From NCBI RefSeq assembly GCF_038622445.1, contig NZ_CP152019.1, positions 4,314,501-4,378,500 on the forward strand: DNA of 64,000 nt. The letters are read 5' to 3'. The notes under the pieces are model-generated. The model did no database searches, was not told the origin of the DNA, and saw nothing but the letters and a program-made list of their open reading frames with translations. This DNA comes from Sporosarcina sp. FSL K6-1522 (lineage in GTDB: Bacteria; Bacillota; Bacilli; Bacillales_A; Planococcaceae). Below, piece by piece: positions 16,258 to 24,961 of this stretch (position 1 is its first letter; every line of letters starts with the position of its first letter). A program made the position numbers and the translations under genes.

Positions 16258-16345
16258 CTTTACGGTAGCTGGCAAGCATTGTCAATGACAGTAGCCCCTA
16301 TAGCTTTGCGTCACTACTTTTCAGTAGTTTTGCCCTCATACGTGT
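16258..16345 (-). promoter_or_regulatory. Cyclic-di-GMP-I (GEMM) riboswitch
   Basis: Read on the minus strand, the element contains GAGGGCAAAACTACTGAAAA (GGGCAAA and a GAAA tetraloop closed by ACTACT/AGTAGT) followed by GTGACGCAAAGC, then a second helix ending TGCCAGCTACCG. These are the conserved blocks of the GEMM-I aptamer. After it, ACCCCT can pair with AGGGG inside the aptamer's second helix, which could form the alternative fold. A -10-like TATACT at 16355-16360 places the transcript start at the aptamer's 5' edge. Confidence 0.88.
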
Positions 16346-16354
16346 TGTCTAATC

Positions 16355-16360
16355 AGTATA
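16355..16360 (-). promoter_or_regulatory. -10 element for the riboswitch transcript
   Basis: TATACT on the minus strand lies 10 nt before the first aptamer bases. No good -35 is visible. Confidence 0.4.
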
Positions 16361-16444
16361 ACCTAATTAGAAATTACATTCTACATGGACGCTTGACAAA
16401 GGAAGGTAGTATGTACTAACCCAATAGAAGATTACACACAAAAA

Positions 16445-16496
16445 GACCCATGTTCTCTGCTGTCCATAACAAGATGGCCAATAGAAAACATGGATC
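16445..16496 (-). terminator. Terminator of the lasso operon
   Basis: On the minus strand GATCCATGTTTTCT (16483-16496) pairs with AGAGAACATGGGTC (16445-16458, two weak pairs), followed by TTTTTG. It lies just after the transporter stop. Confidence 0.8.
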
Positions 16497-16502
16497 TCTT
16501 CA

Positions 16503-18302
16503 TTACATAGTCGCTTGCATTTGGATATCTAGTAGATTACCAAATACTCCATCTTTCTCTTGCGCTAGCTGCTGATAATTGCCTGCTTGAATAATTTCTC
16601 CGTCTTCCATAACCAATACTTGATCTGCGTTACGAATTGTGGATAGACGGTGTGCAATGACAATAATGGTCATCGTACCTTTTAATCGTTCGATGGCCTC
16701 TTGAATCTTTGCCTCGTTTTCTACGTCTAATGCACTCGTAGCTTCGTCTAAAACAAGAATAGATGGCTTTCGTAAAATGGCCCGGGCCAATACCAGACGT
16801 TGCCTTTCTCCACCTGATAGCCGAATTCCTCGATCGCCTATATGCGTATCCAATCCTTGTGGTAGCTTCCGAACAAAGTCAGCAGCCGCGGCAAACTCTA
16901 ATGCCTCCCAAATGGTTTCTCGCGTTGCCTGCTGATCAATAATCATTAAATTTTCCCGAATCGTTGCGTTAAATAGAAACGGATCCTGCGGGATATAACT
17001 AATCGATTTTCTAAATGCGACCAAATTATCTTGCGTAAGTGGTTCAAAGTCAACGGTGACGACTCCCTCATTCGTTTGATTTAAGCCCATTAATAGATCG
17101 ATTAAAGTACTTTTCCCAGCTCCAGATCCCCCTACTACAGCCGTCATGCGGTTGGCAGGAATGTGCACATTGATATTTTTCAATGCATACGTGTCTCCAT
17201 TTTGATCGTACCTAAAGTACACATCTTGACAATGTAAACCATATTGAATAGCCAACGGTTTTATATTTTTCAGATCCTGCTCTCGTAACTCATTTGCTTC
17301 AGAGCATTCATGTTGTAAATCCAATAATGCTTTTAATGAAGGGATTGTGGCGCCTAGTTGTTCTAAATTCGTTTGAATCCCCGAAATCCTAGGCCATAGC
17401 CTTGCAAAAATAAGCATAACCAACATAATCTGCGCCGTTTGAGCTGTAAACATCTTGATTGAAAAGAAGACAAATATAGCAATGAGTAAAGTCGAAACCA
17501 TTTTAAAAATCATTTGCGAAGTTGCACTTAAAGTCGTTAACTTTACCCTATTTTGCTCGATTTTTTTTGTTAAAGAGAAAAACTCCTGCATATGGGATTC
17601 CTCTAGCGAATTACTTTTAATATCTTTCATTCCATTAAAGTGATCCGTGATACCCGCTAAATAGGTTTGTGTTAACTGAACAGTTTCTTTTCCTAGTGAT
17701 TGCGACTTATGAACGAACTTTCTAGAAGCAAGGATCAGAATGACGCCAAATAATAAAATAAAACTCGTCATTTTAACCGATAAGTAAAAGGCAATCGCGA
17801 TTTGGATAAATGTAAAAACGAGCGAAGATATAAATTGTAAAAACAAGTAAATACCGGCACTCACATTATACATTTCATTTGTCATAATATGTATAATATC
17901 TGATTTCCTTTTTTTAAGATAAAATCCCCACTTCGCTTGTAACAAACTGCTATACGTTTCATTTTTTAATTGTCGGATGAAGCCTTGTTGTATTCTCGCT
18001 CCCAAGATGGTTTGATTTCTTTTAAAAAGGCCTTGCCCCAACATGAGTAGGACATAAACACCTAAAATAATCAGCAAACTAATCGTTTCAGGAATGCCTA
18101 AAAAAAATTTCGTTATCCAACTTAAAAAGGAGAGTTCCTCTGTGCTGACATCCATAATACCCGTCAGTCCAATCAACGGGATGACTAAGAAAATCCCTAC
18201 ACCATCTAATAAGCCGATGAACATCATACAAATAAGATTGATTACCAGTATTTTTCCTGAATATGTATATATTTGTTTCGTAAAGTACAAAAGATGTTTC
18301 AA
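16503..18302 (-). CDS. Lasso peptide ABC exporter (D protein)
   Basis: A 599-aa half-transporter: membrane domain (residues 1-320, about six helices) fused to an ATPase domain. Walker A is GGSGAGKST near 385, the signature is LSGGERQRL near 488, and Walker B is ILVLDEATSALD near 508. There is no N-terminal C39 peptidase, which fits lasso systems where B1/B2 remove the leader. The start is TTG at 18302 with AGGAGG 8 nt upstream. As the last gene of the lasso operon it should export the mature peptide and thereby also give self-protection. A 197-nt gap separates it from B2. Confidence 0.9.
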   Translation of the reverse strand: MKHLLYFTKQIYTYSGKILVINLICMMFIGLLDGVGIFLVIPLIGLTGIMDVSTEELSFLSWITKFFLGIPETISLLIILGVYVLLMLGQGLFKRNQTILGARIQQGFIRQLKNETYSSLLQAKWGFYLKKRKSDIIHIMTNEMYNVSAGIYLFLQFISSLVFTFIQIAIAFYLSVKMTSFILLFGVILILASRKFVHKSQSLGKETVQLTQTYLAGITDHFNGMKDIKSNSLEESHMQEFFSLTKKIEQNRVKLTTLSATSQMIFKMVSTLLIAIFVFFSIKMFTAQTAQIMLVMLIFARLWPRISGIQTNLEQLGATIPSLKALLDLQHECSEANELREQDLKNIKPLAIQYGLHCQDVYFRYDQNGDTYALKNINVHIPANRMTAVVGGSGAGKSTLIDLLMGLNQTNEGVVTVDFEPLTQDNLVAFRKSISYIPQDPFLFNATIRENLMIIDQQATRETIWEALEFAAAADFVRKLPQGLDTHIGDRGIRLSGGERQRLVLARAILRKPSILVLDEATSALDVENEAKIQEAIERLKGTMTIIVIAHRLSTIRNADQVLVMEDGEIIQAGNYQQLAQEKDGVFGNLLDIQMQATM

Positions 18303-18499
18303 AACCAGATCCTCCTATCGTAGGCCGTGATTTCATGGGGTCCCTATCTTAACGGCCACAAAGTTTCTTGGCATACACGATAAGACAGAACCTTATTTTT
18401 GTGGATAAAGGGTGAGGGATGTAGGAGGCAAAGGGAGAATAATCATTGCACGAAACGGCGGAATGAAAGTGAAAAGGAATAATATAAGCCACAAAACGA

Positions 18500-18982
18500 T
18501 TATTCAATCTTTCCACTTTCCATTTCAGTTCCGTGGATTTCTTTAGCAAATTTTGCAACAACCGTAAATCTGTCCATCACCTCGGCACCTGAGATATAAA
18601 AAGGTCCACTGCGTAACCACGCATGTGCAATCATTCCTCCCTTTTCATCTCTTGCAGTACCGAGGTACAGCGTACTTTCGATCTTTCTTTTTTCAAGCAT
18701 TTTCATGCCAGCGAATGCCTTGACTAGGCATTGACTCTCCCAAAAAGTATAGCGACTCATCAATTGAATTGCTTTCGAAACACGCGCTACCTCTCCTTCG
18801 TTCGAAGAAATCGACGTCAAAGAAGTCTCTTTCATTTGTTCGCCAAGGGAAGGTGCTACTTTAGAAAACGGAATGCTTTTCAGATAACGTCCCCTTGCCA
18901 ACTGACAGTAAGCTTCCACAAGTAGCAATTTGGTTTTCCTATCTAATCTACTAAACGTACGAACACTTTTTAATAGGTTCAT
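18500..18982 (-). CDS. Lasso leader peptidase (B2, transglutaminase-like)
   Basis: A 160-aa protein of the lasso B2 family, a papain/transglutaminase-like cysteine protease that removes the leader from the precursor. The nucleophile is Cys85 in WESQCLVKAFAG and the general base is His120 in IAHAWLRSG, the normal C-to-H spacing of about 35 residues. The third catalytic acid is less obvious; Glu134 is nearest. The start ATG at 18982 follows GGGAGG at 6 nt; the longer frame from 19039 would overlap B1 and has no better site. It acts together with the separate RRE protein B1, encoded just upstream. Confidence 0.9.
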   Translation of the reverse strand: MNLLKSVRTFSRLDRKTKLLLVEAYCQLARGRYLKSIPFSKVAPSLGEQMKETSLTSISSNEGEVARVSKAIQLMSRYTFWESQCLVKAFAGMKMLEKRKIESTLYLGTARDEKGGMIAHAWLRSGPFYISGAEVMDRFTVVAKFAKEIHGTEMESGKIE

Positions 18983-19013
18983 TGTTTCCTCCCTAGGGAA
19001 AATCATACATAAC

Positions 19014-19304
19014 TTAGTTTTTGTTAACCAAACCTTCATCGAGCAACTGCGTCAAAAAGGAGATTACATGTTCTTCACACATTGCTTGCTCAACATCATA
19101 GCGAGAATGTAACGTAGTAACCAACTTTTCAACCGAAATCGGTTCCGTCATCAGTTCCCAAATCTCCCCACCCAATTCGCCAAGATTGTAATACTTTCCA
19201 CTTTCAATACTTAACATCACTTTTTCCCCATCCATATCGCTTACGATATTTCCTGGTTGTTGACTAAACAAGGCATTCTTTACGTCAATTTGCTGAGTAA
19301 TCAT
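19014..19304 (-). CDS. Lasso RiPP recognition element protein (B1, PqqD-like)
   Basis: A 96-aa PqqD-like winged-helix protein that binds the leader of the precursor and presents it to B2 (and probably to the kinase). Family features: DGEKVMLSIESGKYYNLGEL followed by GGEIWELMTEPISVEKLV, then the C-terminal helices ending LLDEGLV. AGGAGGAG precedes the ATG. The start overlaps the end of the kinase gene by 20 nt, implying translational coupling. A split B1/B2 is the usual arrangement in Firmicutes lasso clusters. Confidence 0.92.
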   Translation of the reverse strand: MITQQIDVKNALFSQQPGNIVSDMDGEKVMLSIESGKYYNLGELGGEIWELMTEPISVEKLVTTLHSRYDVEQAMCEEHVISFLTQLLDEGLVNKN

Positions 19305-20232
19305 ATAGCTTCTCCTCCTTCTCGATGGTTGTGAGTAGTAGATCTACTAACTCATTCGCTGTGAAACGTGCATTTGGTCGACTAATTCGATGTATATGTA
19401 GTTTGTTCATCATTTTAGAGGACACGTCAAAATGCCACTCCATTAAACCAGAACCTTGTAAAAAGAAGTTACGATAGGTGTGCGTAAGCAATGTATAAAA
19501 TCGTTGCATCTTTTCAATCGGTTGAATGATAACCTCCTGATGGTCCCCTTTGACTAATTCAAATAGCCCGGCAAGTGGTATTGATTCAGTAGCAAATTGC
19601 GATTCAACAGGAATAGCAAATTTCGTATCCCTAACAAAAAGCGGTTGATAATTCGTTGATTCCATTCCGAATTGATCCAAACTTTCCAACCACAATTTTT
19701 GCTGGGGATAGGCCGGCGTAACAATTGGCACATTCTCATGATTCAACGTTACAGGTATCACATCATCACTCAACAGTTGATAGCCCTTTTGTAAAAATGC
19801 AGAAGCTAATGTAGATTTCCCCGCACCAGAGTCGCCTACGATGGCATAAGCCTTACCATTAATAGCAATTGCGCTACCATGTAAAGGAAGAATTTTCCTG
19901 TGCAATAAAATGACACCCATACACGTACCTAAAAGAAAGAGGCGGATTTGATCTTCGTCTGCCCCATCCATCGGAGATACCGTGATTTTACGCCCATCTT
20001 CCATCAAATAGATGGCTGTTTCCGGTATGATAAACATCAACCAATTTTCCTTTAGCACAAAATCTTGCTCGGTATTCGAATGCCTAGCCCATTCCGTAGA
20101 AAGATCAGCACGTTCAATCACAACATCGGCTGCATTCCCTTCCCCATAGTGCCGAGGTATTTCCGGTAAAGGAACTTCACTAGCAATCGTTAAGCCGAAC
20201 GCTTTATAAACAGGATTAGTATTACTAAGCAT
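19285..20232 (-). CDS. HPr-kinase-like lasso peptide kinase (K)
   Basis: A 315-aa homologue of HPr kinase of the type found in paeninodin-like lasso clusters, where it phosphorylates the side chain of the precursor's C-terminal Ser. The P-loop is IVGDSGAGKSTLAS (about residues 131-144), preceded by LPLHGSAI, and LLSDDVIPV follows, all typical of the HPrK fold. The start is set at 20232 (MLSNTNPVYK) with AAAGGG upstream. The open frame extends to 20358, but that extension runs across the terminator hairpin at 20318-20356 and is unlikely to be translated. The substrate here should be precursor A, which ends in Ser. Confidence 0.9.
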   Translation of the reverse strand: MLSNTNPVYKAFGLTIASEVPLPEIPRHYGEGNAADVVIERADLSTEWARHSNTEQDFVLKENWLMFIIPETAIYLMEDGRKITVSPMDGADEDQIRLFLLGTCMGVILLHRKILPLHGSAIAINGKAYAIVGDSGAGKSTLASAFLQKGYQLLSDDVIPVTLNHENVPIVTPAYPQQKLWLESLDQFGMESTNYQPLFVRDTKFAIPVESQFATESIPLAGLFELVKGDHQEVIIQPIEKMQRFYTLLTHTYRNFFLQGSGLMEWHFDVSSKMMNKLHIHRISRPNARFTANELVDLLLTTIEKEEKLYDYSAN

Positions 20233-20317
20233 ATAAACGTCCCTTTCACTACCTAGTCTTCCAGCAACATAGATATTATTTTCGGGAAAATTGAACTGGT
20301 TTGTATCGCTTATCAAG

Positions 20318-20356
20318 CAAAAAGGTCCCCTATTATCCCCAAGATAATAGGGGGCC
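20318..20356 (-). terminator. Intrinsic terminator between precursor A and kinase K
   Basis: On the minus strand a 14-bp stem (20343-20356 with 20324-20337, one G-T pair) and 5-nt loop are followed by TTTTT. It is placed to stop most transcripts after precursor A, so precursor is made in excess over the later enzymes. Confidence 0.85.
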
Positions 20357-20444
20357 AATTCCTTGCCAACTACGGGATTTCATATGTATGAAATCCAAGC
20401 AGATTTGGATTGATAATGCGGATTTCACAAACAATCTTTTCCGA

Positions 20445-20576
20445 TTAGCTAAACGTTAAATCCGGTTTACCAGTTCCACTCGGGAAAGCAGAATCTAGAC
20501 GGTTCCCGTCCGCCCCAAGCATTGTCTGATTCACATCTAGCACTTCTAGTTCAGGTTTTTGCCATTCCATCTTCAT
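20445..20576 (-). CDS. Lasso peptide precursor (A)
   Basis: A 43-aa precursor too short for ordinary gene callers. The leader is MKMEWQKPELEVLDVNQTM, with the WxxPxL motif read by B1 and Thr at position -2, the hallmark of lasso leaders. The core begins LGADGNRLD, giving a nine-residue Leu1-Asp9 macrolactam, followed by the tail SAFPSGTGKPDLTFS. The C-terminal Ser is the expected phosphorylation site for kinase K. AGGAGGTGAT lies 8 nt before the ATG, and the gene starts 15 nt after the cyclase stop. Leader cleavage and ring size are inferred from family rules; Gly2 as first residue with an eight-residue ring is a less likely alternative. Confidence 0.93.
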   Translation of the reverse strand: MKMEWQKPELEVLDVNQTMLGADGNRLDSAFPSGTGKPDLTFS

Positions 20577-20591
20577 ATTTATCACCTCCTT

Positions 20592-22532
20592 TCAATTAAA
20601 CTTTTTTAAGAATCGCTGAAGAATCAATGCACGCATTAAAAATTTATAACCGATATCCGTGTCATATTCGGCTTTTGGTTGCTGTTCCAGCGACGTCAAA
20701 GCCTCCTTCAGTGCATGTCCATCTACATATTCACGAATTCTATCGTCAGTACGAAGCTGCTGTGCTTCTTCTTTAAACGCCTCCCAATTCGGAAGCATCC
20801 GATGCACCCAATCCGCCCCTTGAACTCCTCGTACAAGCTGATTTAAACGTACCTTATCTGGTAAATAGTTTTTAGTCGCTCTTCTAATCAATAAACGATC
20901 TACCCCATTTTGTACGTATTGGCTTTCTGGCACAGATAAACAAAATTGAACAACACGCAAATCATTTGTTGGATCCCTTTTCCATAAGGCATAACGCAAC
21001 GACAACTTCGAGGCCAGTGTACTACTAACATTCCATTGAAAGACATCTTCAAAGTGCTTTTTTCTTTCCAAGAAGATATCTGGTTTAGCATACCAACCAG
21101 TCTGATCCATGCCATACTTTTCAAAAGTAGGATACACACCCATCTTTTCAGCAAAACTCGGATTAATAAGATCTGGCACTTTATAAGGTGTATCTCCCGG
21201 AAAGATTCGATCTAAAATCGGGAATCCCATTTTCGCAATGACCTTCAATCTAGGTAATCGAGACCCGCCTACATTATTCCGATAGTCGAGTAATTCCCGA
21301 TGGAGTCGAACCCACTGCATTTTTTTGAGCAGAAGTGAATAGTATTCTAAAGGAAATCCCCAAGATACCGTAAAATTTCCACGATCCCCATTCAACAATA
21401 CTCGTACATCTTGTTCCTGTGCTTTTTCAAATATCCCTTTCAACCAGAATGAATTTTCGAAAAACTTATAAGGCATTTCAATCACATCGAGAAAGTCATC
21501 AATCTCAGAATAAGAATCTCTACCTTTAAAATCACAATAATGAGTAGTAATACCACCCACATAATCGGCGGTAGATGTAATATAAGGCCTCTCATCCGCT
21601 ATTAAGTATCTAGGGGTAAAGTCTTCAAAATCTGCAGGGGGTATATAACTAAATGTATGAAACGGCTTATTTTCCTTTTGTAGCTTCTTCGCAGCAAACG
21701 CAACAACAGCACCTGAATCTAACCCTCCACTTAACTGCGAACCAACCTTTCCATGTGTCCTTAACCTCGCAGTCACAGCTTCTTGAAAAACATGCTGAAA
21801 AGCCTCGACATATTCCTCATTAGATTTTAATTTGAGTACCTTCCCTTTCGTTATATAAGAATATCGATTGAGTGTAATCTTATTTTTTTCTATCGTAATG
21901 CTATGCGATGGCGGTATTTGTTCGATATGTTGATAAGGCGTTATGGTAGAATCTACAGCATCTACCGTTCCAGCCAATGCCAGATACTGAGCCAACCATT
22001 GTTCATTCACCTTTTTTTCTACAAATGGTAAGACTAACAGCGGTTCTATGATAGTACAAAAAGCAAACCTATCATAACTTCTATGATAGTACAACGTTCG
22101 ACTTCCCGAGAAATCCCTAGCCCCGAAAAGCCTTTGGTGTTTCTGATCCCAAATCATAAAAGCAAAATCACCTAGTAAAAACTTCGGGGTATCTTTTCCC
22201 CATTTATAATAAGCACGTAAAATAAGTTCACTGTCTGTAATCTGTTTTTGGTACGACGGATCGATTTGTAGCCTTTCAAATAACTCTTTCCGATTATCGA
22301 TAATCGCATCTGCAGTAATGGCACACTGCCTTTCATAATCGTAAAACGGAAGCGGTTCTCCCACAGATTCAGGGGTAATCCATTGGGCATGACACCCCAA
22401 AAAAATAGAATCTAAGTGCCAGGTTTGAATCGCATCGGCCGGGTACTTCTGCAAAGCCTTCATCAAATCATGACCTGACTGGATATCTATTGGTTCGCCA
22501 TTCATATGATAAATACCAGCTAGCGCACTCAT
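20592..22532 (-). CDS. Lasso cyclase (C, asparagine-synthetase-like)
   Basis: A 646-aa homologue of asparagine synthetase B that adenylates the ring Asp side chain and closes the macrolactam with the core N terminus. The N-terminal Ntn-like domain starts MSALAGIYHMNGEP, with Ser where glutamine-hydrolysing enzymes have Cys2, so ammonia release from glutamine is not expected; this is normal for lasso cyclases. The ATP-pyrophosphatase motif is SQLSGGLDSGAVVAF near residue 266. The start at 22532 has GGGGGAG upstream; the longer frame to 22592 does not. It is the first gene of the operon. Confidence 0.93.
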   Translation of the reverse strand: MSALAGIYHMNGEPIDIQSGHDLMKALQKYPADAIQTWHLDSIFLGCHAQWITPESVGEPLPFYDYERQCAITADAIIDNRKELFERLQIDPSYQKQITDSELILRAYYKWGKDTPKFLLGDFAFMIWDQKHQRLFGARDFSGSRTLYYHRSYDRFAFCTIIEPLLVLPFVEKKVNEQWLAQYLALAGTVDAVDSTITPYQHIEQIPPSHSITIEKNKITLNRYSYITKGKVLKLKSNEEYVEAFQHVFQEAVTARLRTHGKVGSQLSGGLDSGAVVAFAAKKLQKENKPFHTFSYIPPADFEDFTPRYLIADERPYITSTADYVGGITTHYCDFKGRDSYSEIDDFLDVIEMPYKFFENSFWLKGIFEKAQEQDVRVLLNGDRGNFTVSWGFPLEYYSLLLKKMQWVRLHRELLDYRNNVGGSRLPRLKVIAKMGFPILDRIFPGDTPYKVPDLINPSFAEKMGVYPTFEKYGMDQTGWYAKPDIFLERKKHFEDVFQWNVSSTLASKLSLRYALWKRDPTNDLRVVQFCLSVPESQYVQNGVDRLLIRRATKNYLPDKVRLNQLVRGVQGADWVHRMLPNWEAFKEEAQQLRTDDRIREYVDGHALKEALTSLEQQPKAEYDTDIGYKFLMRALILQRFLKKFN

Positions 22533-22668
22533 ATTCTCCCCCCTTCGATTAAGTAATACATTTTTCCCTATGTATCCTTTTAACTGATGCACATCAAATA
22601 ACTTATGTGTAGTTTGTCGAAAAATCAGTATTAAAAACTGTAGTACTTTTCTGATTTATGTTACACCC

Positions 22669-22697
22669 ATCGTATCTTTTTTCCAATTATAAGTCAA
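22669..22697 (-). promoter_or_regulatory. Promoter of the lasso operon
   Basis: On the minus strand TTGACT (22692-22697), 17-nt spacer, TACGAT (22669-22674). The leader to the cyclase start would be about 130 nt. Confidence 0.65.
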
Positions 22698-22757
22698 CAA
22701 AAAGTAGAACTTTTATCATACTTTCTTTCGTCATTTTTCCTCAAAATATATAGACGT

Positions 22758-22813
22758 AAGTATTTAGAATCAATAGATATCACTTTTTATAACACGACAA
22801 GTATTTAGAATCA
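22758..22813. repeat. Direct repeat upstream of the lasso promoter
   Basis: AAGTATTTAGAATCA occurs at 22758-22772 and again at 22799-22813, a 41-bp spacing (about four helical turns), 60-115 bp upstream of the promoter. It could bind an activator or repressor. Confidence 0.5.
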
Positions 22814-23499
22814 CAAAAAACTCCATATATAGAACTAAAGCATCGCGATACATCATTAATAATTTTAGTATTATGGTCGGAATGGTCTAACTACACGATG
22901 TTTTAAGTCACTATTTGTAGGAAAGAGAGCCACGCATAAAAAAAGACGACCAAAAATGCTCCCTTTATATAAATCTTTTATTTTCAAATTGCTTGTCAAT
23001 GATGTCCATGGCCTAATGAACGAGTTCATCGTGATTAATTGCCATATTCTCAACAGCTATGCACGAAGGTAGTAATCTATCTTCCACTTTCATCAGTACA
23101 TCATTAGGTAAATACAATGTGACAAAAACACCTCGCTACACAACAATTTTCAACGCCATGGATTAAGGAATCAATTGGATTTTCCACTCCTTGACGTTCT
23201 CCCATCGAAACTTATTCTCCATCAACTAGAATATCGAAGTAGTCGTGAACGATTCTGCCAAGAATCATATCAAGTACCTGCACTTGCCCTAACTTTGAGT
23301 ACCGTCCTTCTAACGAAAATTGAAAACAGAAAACAGTCTATGTTCTATTTTAATCTTGCTCGACATTTTCCAACAAGTGGAGATTATTATCCTACAAAAG
23401 CTAGGTTCCCCCCCCATTAAGTATAAATAAATCGTTCAATACCTTTGAATAAGCTTACGGAAACTAGCACCCACTTCACATTTCAGTAACTTGAATAAG
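22814..23499. other. Intergenic region with relic sequence
   Basis: About 690 nt without an intact gene. On the minus strand near 22910-23060 a run reads ENMAINHDELVH, a stop, then AMDIIDKQFENKRFI, a stop, which looks like a decayed coding sequence of unknown family. No terminal inverted repeats were found. Confidence 0.4.
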
Positions 23500-23538
23500 A
23501 AAAAGGTCAATCCGAATAACATGATTGACCTTTTTCTT
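23500..23538. terminator. Bidirectional terminator after the polymerase gene
   Basis: AAAAAGGTCAATC at 23500-23512 pairs perfectly with GATTGACCTTTTT at 23523-23535. It closes the EPS transcription unit before the lasso region. Confidence 0.85.
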
Positions 23539-23551
23539 CATCTGTTAGCCA

Positions 23552-24817
23552 CTACGTAGCTTGTTCCTGCTCGGCCTTATTTCGCTGGGATAACTCCAAC
23601 CAAAAATAAATACCTCCTAGATTCGCCACTGATACCATAGAACCTTCTGCTAAGTGATAAATCATAAGGGCAATCACTATCCAAAATCCAATAATATTTG
23701 ATAGGGATTTACTATTTACAGATGCCCTACTCTTTCTTATCAATAAGTAGAAGATTACAAATAACCAAGTTATAAGACCCAGCACTCCAAAATATCTAAA
23801 TATCTCCAAGTATCCGTTGTGACTACCTTGAACCCCCATCGATCCCATTCCAAAAACTAATCCCAGCCATCCTACGCCAAACATATCACTCCAAATAGCA
23901 AATCTACCACTCGTAAGTTCATTCAAGTCCACAGAAAAGGAGAACGTATGATTATTGGCATAAAACATAAATATAATCAGGGACACGGCTACTAAAAAAG
24001 ATATTAATAATATTAATACAGTGGTTGGTAATTGTCTGTACGCGTAAATAAATATCAAAAATGTTGCAACTGAAATTAACGCAATCATACTAGCTCTTGA
24101 ATCCGAAAGAATTATAAGGTAAGTATTCGAAAAAATCATAAATAAGAAGAAAACTTTTTTCAAAAAACCTTTATAGAAACTCCATAATCTTATAGGAAGA
24201 AGTACTCCAAGTAGTGCAAGTCTTCCCAACATATTGGAGTTATTGAGTATCCCAAAATATCTAAGTCTGTCGTCATAGTTGCTGTACAAGGACAAATCCC
24301 CAATGCCTACTAAAGATGGCAATGTAACCATAAGGAAAGTCGCAATTAAACAAACAACAAGTATTGATTTGAACTTTAGAAAACTTATTTTAGGTAATAA
24401 AAACACCGCGAGCACACCTACTGCACAATACATAAGAATATTGGAAACTGTGTCAATCAAATAATTTGTATTAAATATACTAAGAGAGCAAACAAGTAAT
24501 ATTAAACAAAAAAAAGCAACTAACTTATTCTGATTGATCCCAAGTTTACTAGTCGCTCGAAAAAGCACAAGGGTAAATACAGTTAACATGACATACTTTC
24601 CCAGGTATATACCCGTATTATTTGTATACGTATTATAATAGGGTAACACAGAAAATATAACCAAAGAATATATTGTGATGTGCCAAATTAAATTACTAAA
24701 ATCATTTGATTTGGCAACGCCAAATGAATTTGGTTCTAGATGCTGCATAATTTGCCACCCCAACCGGTTTAGTTTCTTGAAATTTATATATAGCAAAAAA
24801 TAGTAAATACCAGCCAT
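23552..24817 (-). CDS. wzy: O-antigen-polymerase/ligase-like protein (Wzy)
   Basis: A polytopic membrane protein of up to 421 aa with ten or more hydrophobic helices and a long external loop near the C terminus (NHTFSFSVDLNELTSGRFAI followed by WSDMFGVGWLGLVFGMG), the pattern of O-antigen ligase/polymerase proteins. Here it is the best candidate for polymerising lipid-linked repeat units of the EPS outside the membrane. The start is uncertain: ATG at 24817 has a weak site, while an in-frame ATG at 24748 has GGGGTGG 7 nt upstream. The gene is AT-rich compared with the sugar-nucleotide genes, as is common for serotype-specific polymerases. It is the last gene of the EPS locus. Confidence 0.75.
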   Translation of the reverse strand: MAGIYYFLLYINFKKLNRLGWQIMQHLEPNSFGVAKSNDFSNLIWHITIYSLVIFSVLPYYNTYTNNTGIYLGKYVMLTVFTLVLFRATSKLGINQNKLVAFFCLILLVCSLSIFNTNYLIDTVSNILMYCAVGVLAVFLLPKISFLKFKSILVVCLIATFLMVTLPSLVGIGDLSLYSNYDDRLRYFGILNNSNMLGRLALLGVLLPIRLWSFYKGFLKKVFFLFMIFSNTYLIILSDSRASMIALISVATFLIFIYAYRQLPTTVLILLISFLVAVSLIIFMFYANNHTFSFSVDLNELTSGRFAIWSDMFGVGWLGLVFGMGSMGVQGSHNGYLEIFRYFGVLGLITWLFVIFYLLIRKSRASVNSKSLSNIIGFWIVIALMIYHLAEGSMVSVANLGGIYFWLELSQRNKAEQEQAT

Positions 24818-24961
24818 TATTTAGTCTTATACCAATCCATCCTTGGAAGACCAAGTAAATATGATTTAGTGTATTCCCCTTTTGTAACGTCTGTTCATGT
24901 CAGTAGGTACCTTAAAATGAATTTTTCTGCACTTCTACTACTGCTTGGTTTGTTTTTCCCT

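Noticed and set aside
20233..20358. N-terminal extension of the kinase gene
   Set aside because: It spans the terminator hairpin and lacks a ribosome site; kinase homology starts after 20232.
20445..20576. Eight-residue ring starting at Gly2 of the assigned core
   Set aside because: The leader rule of Thr at position -2 places the first core residue at Leu, giving a nine-residue ring to Asp9; kept only as an alternative.
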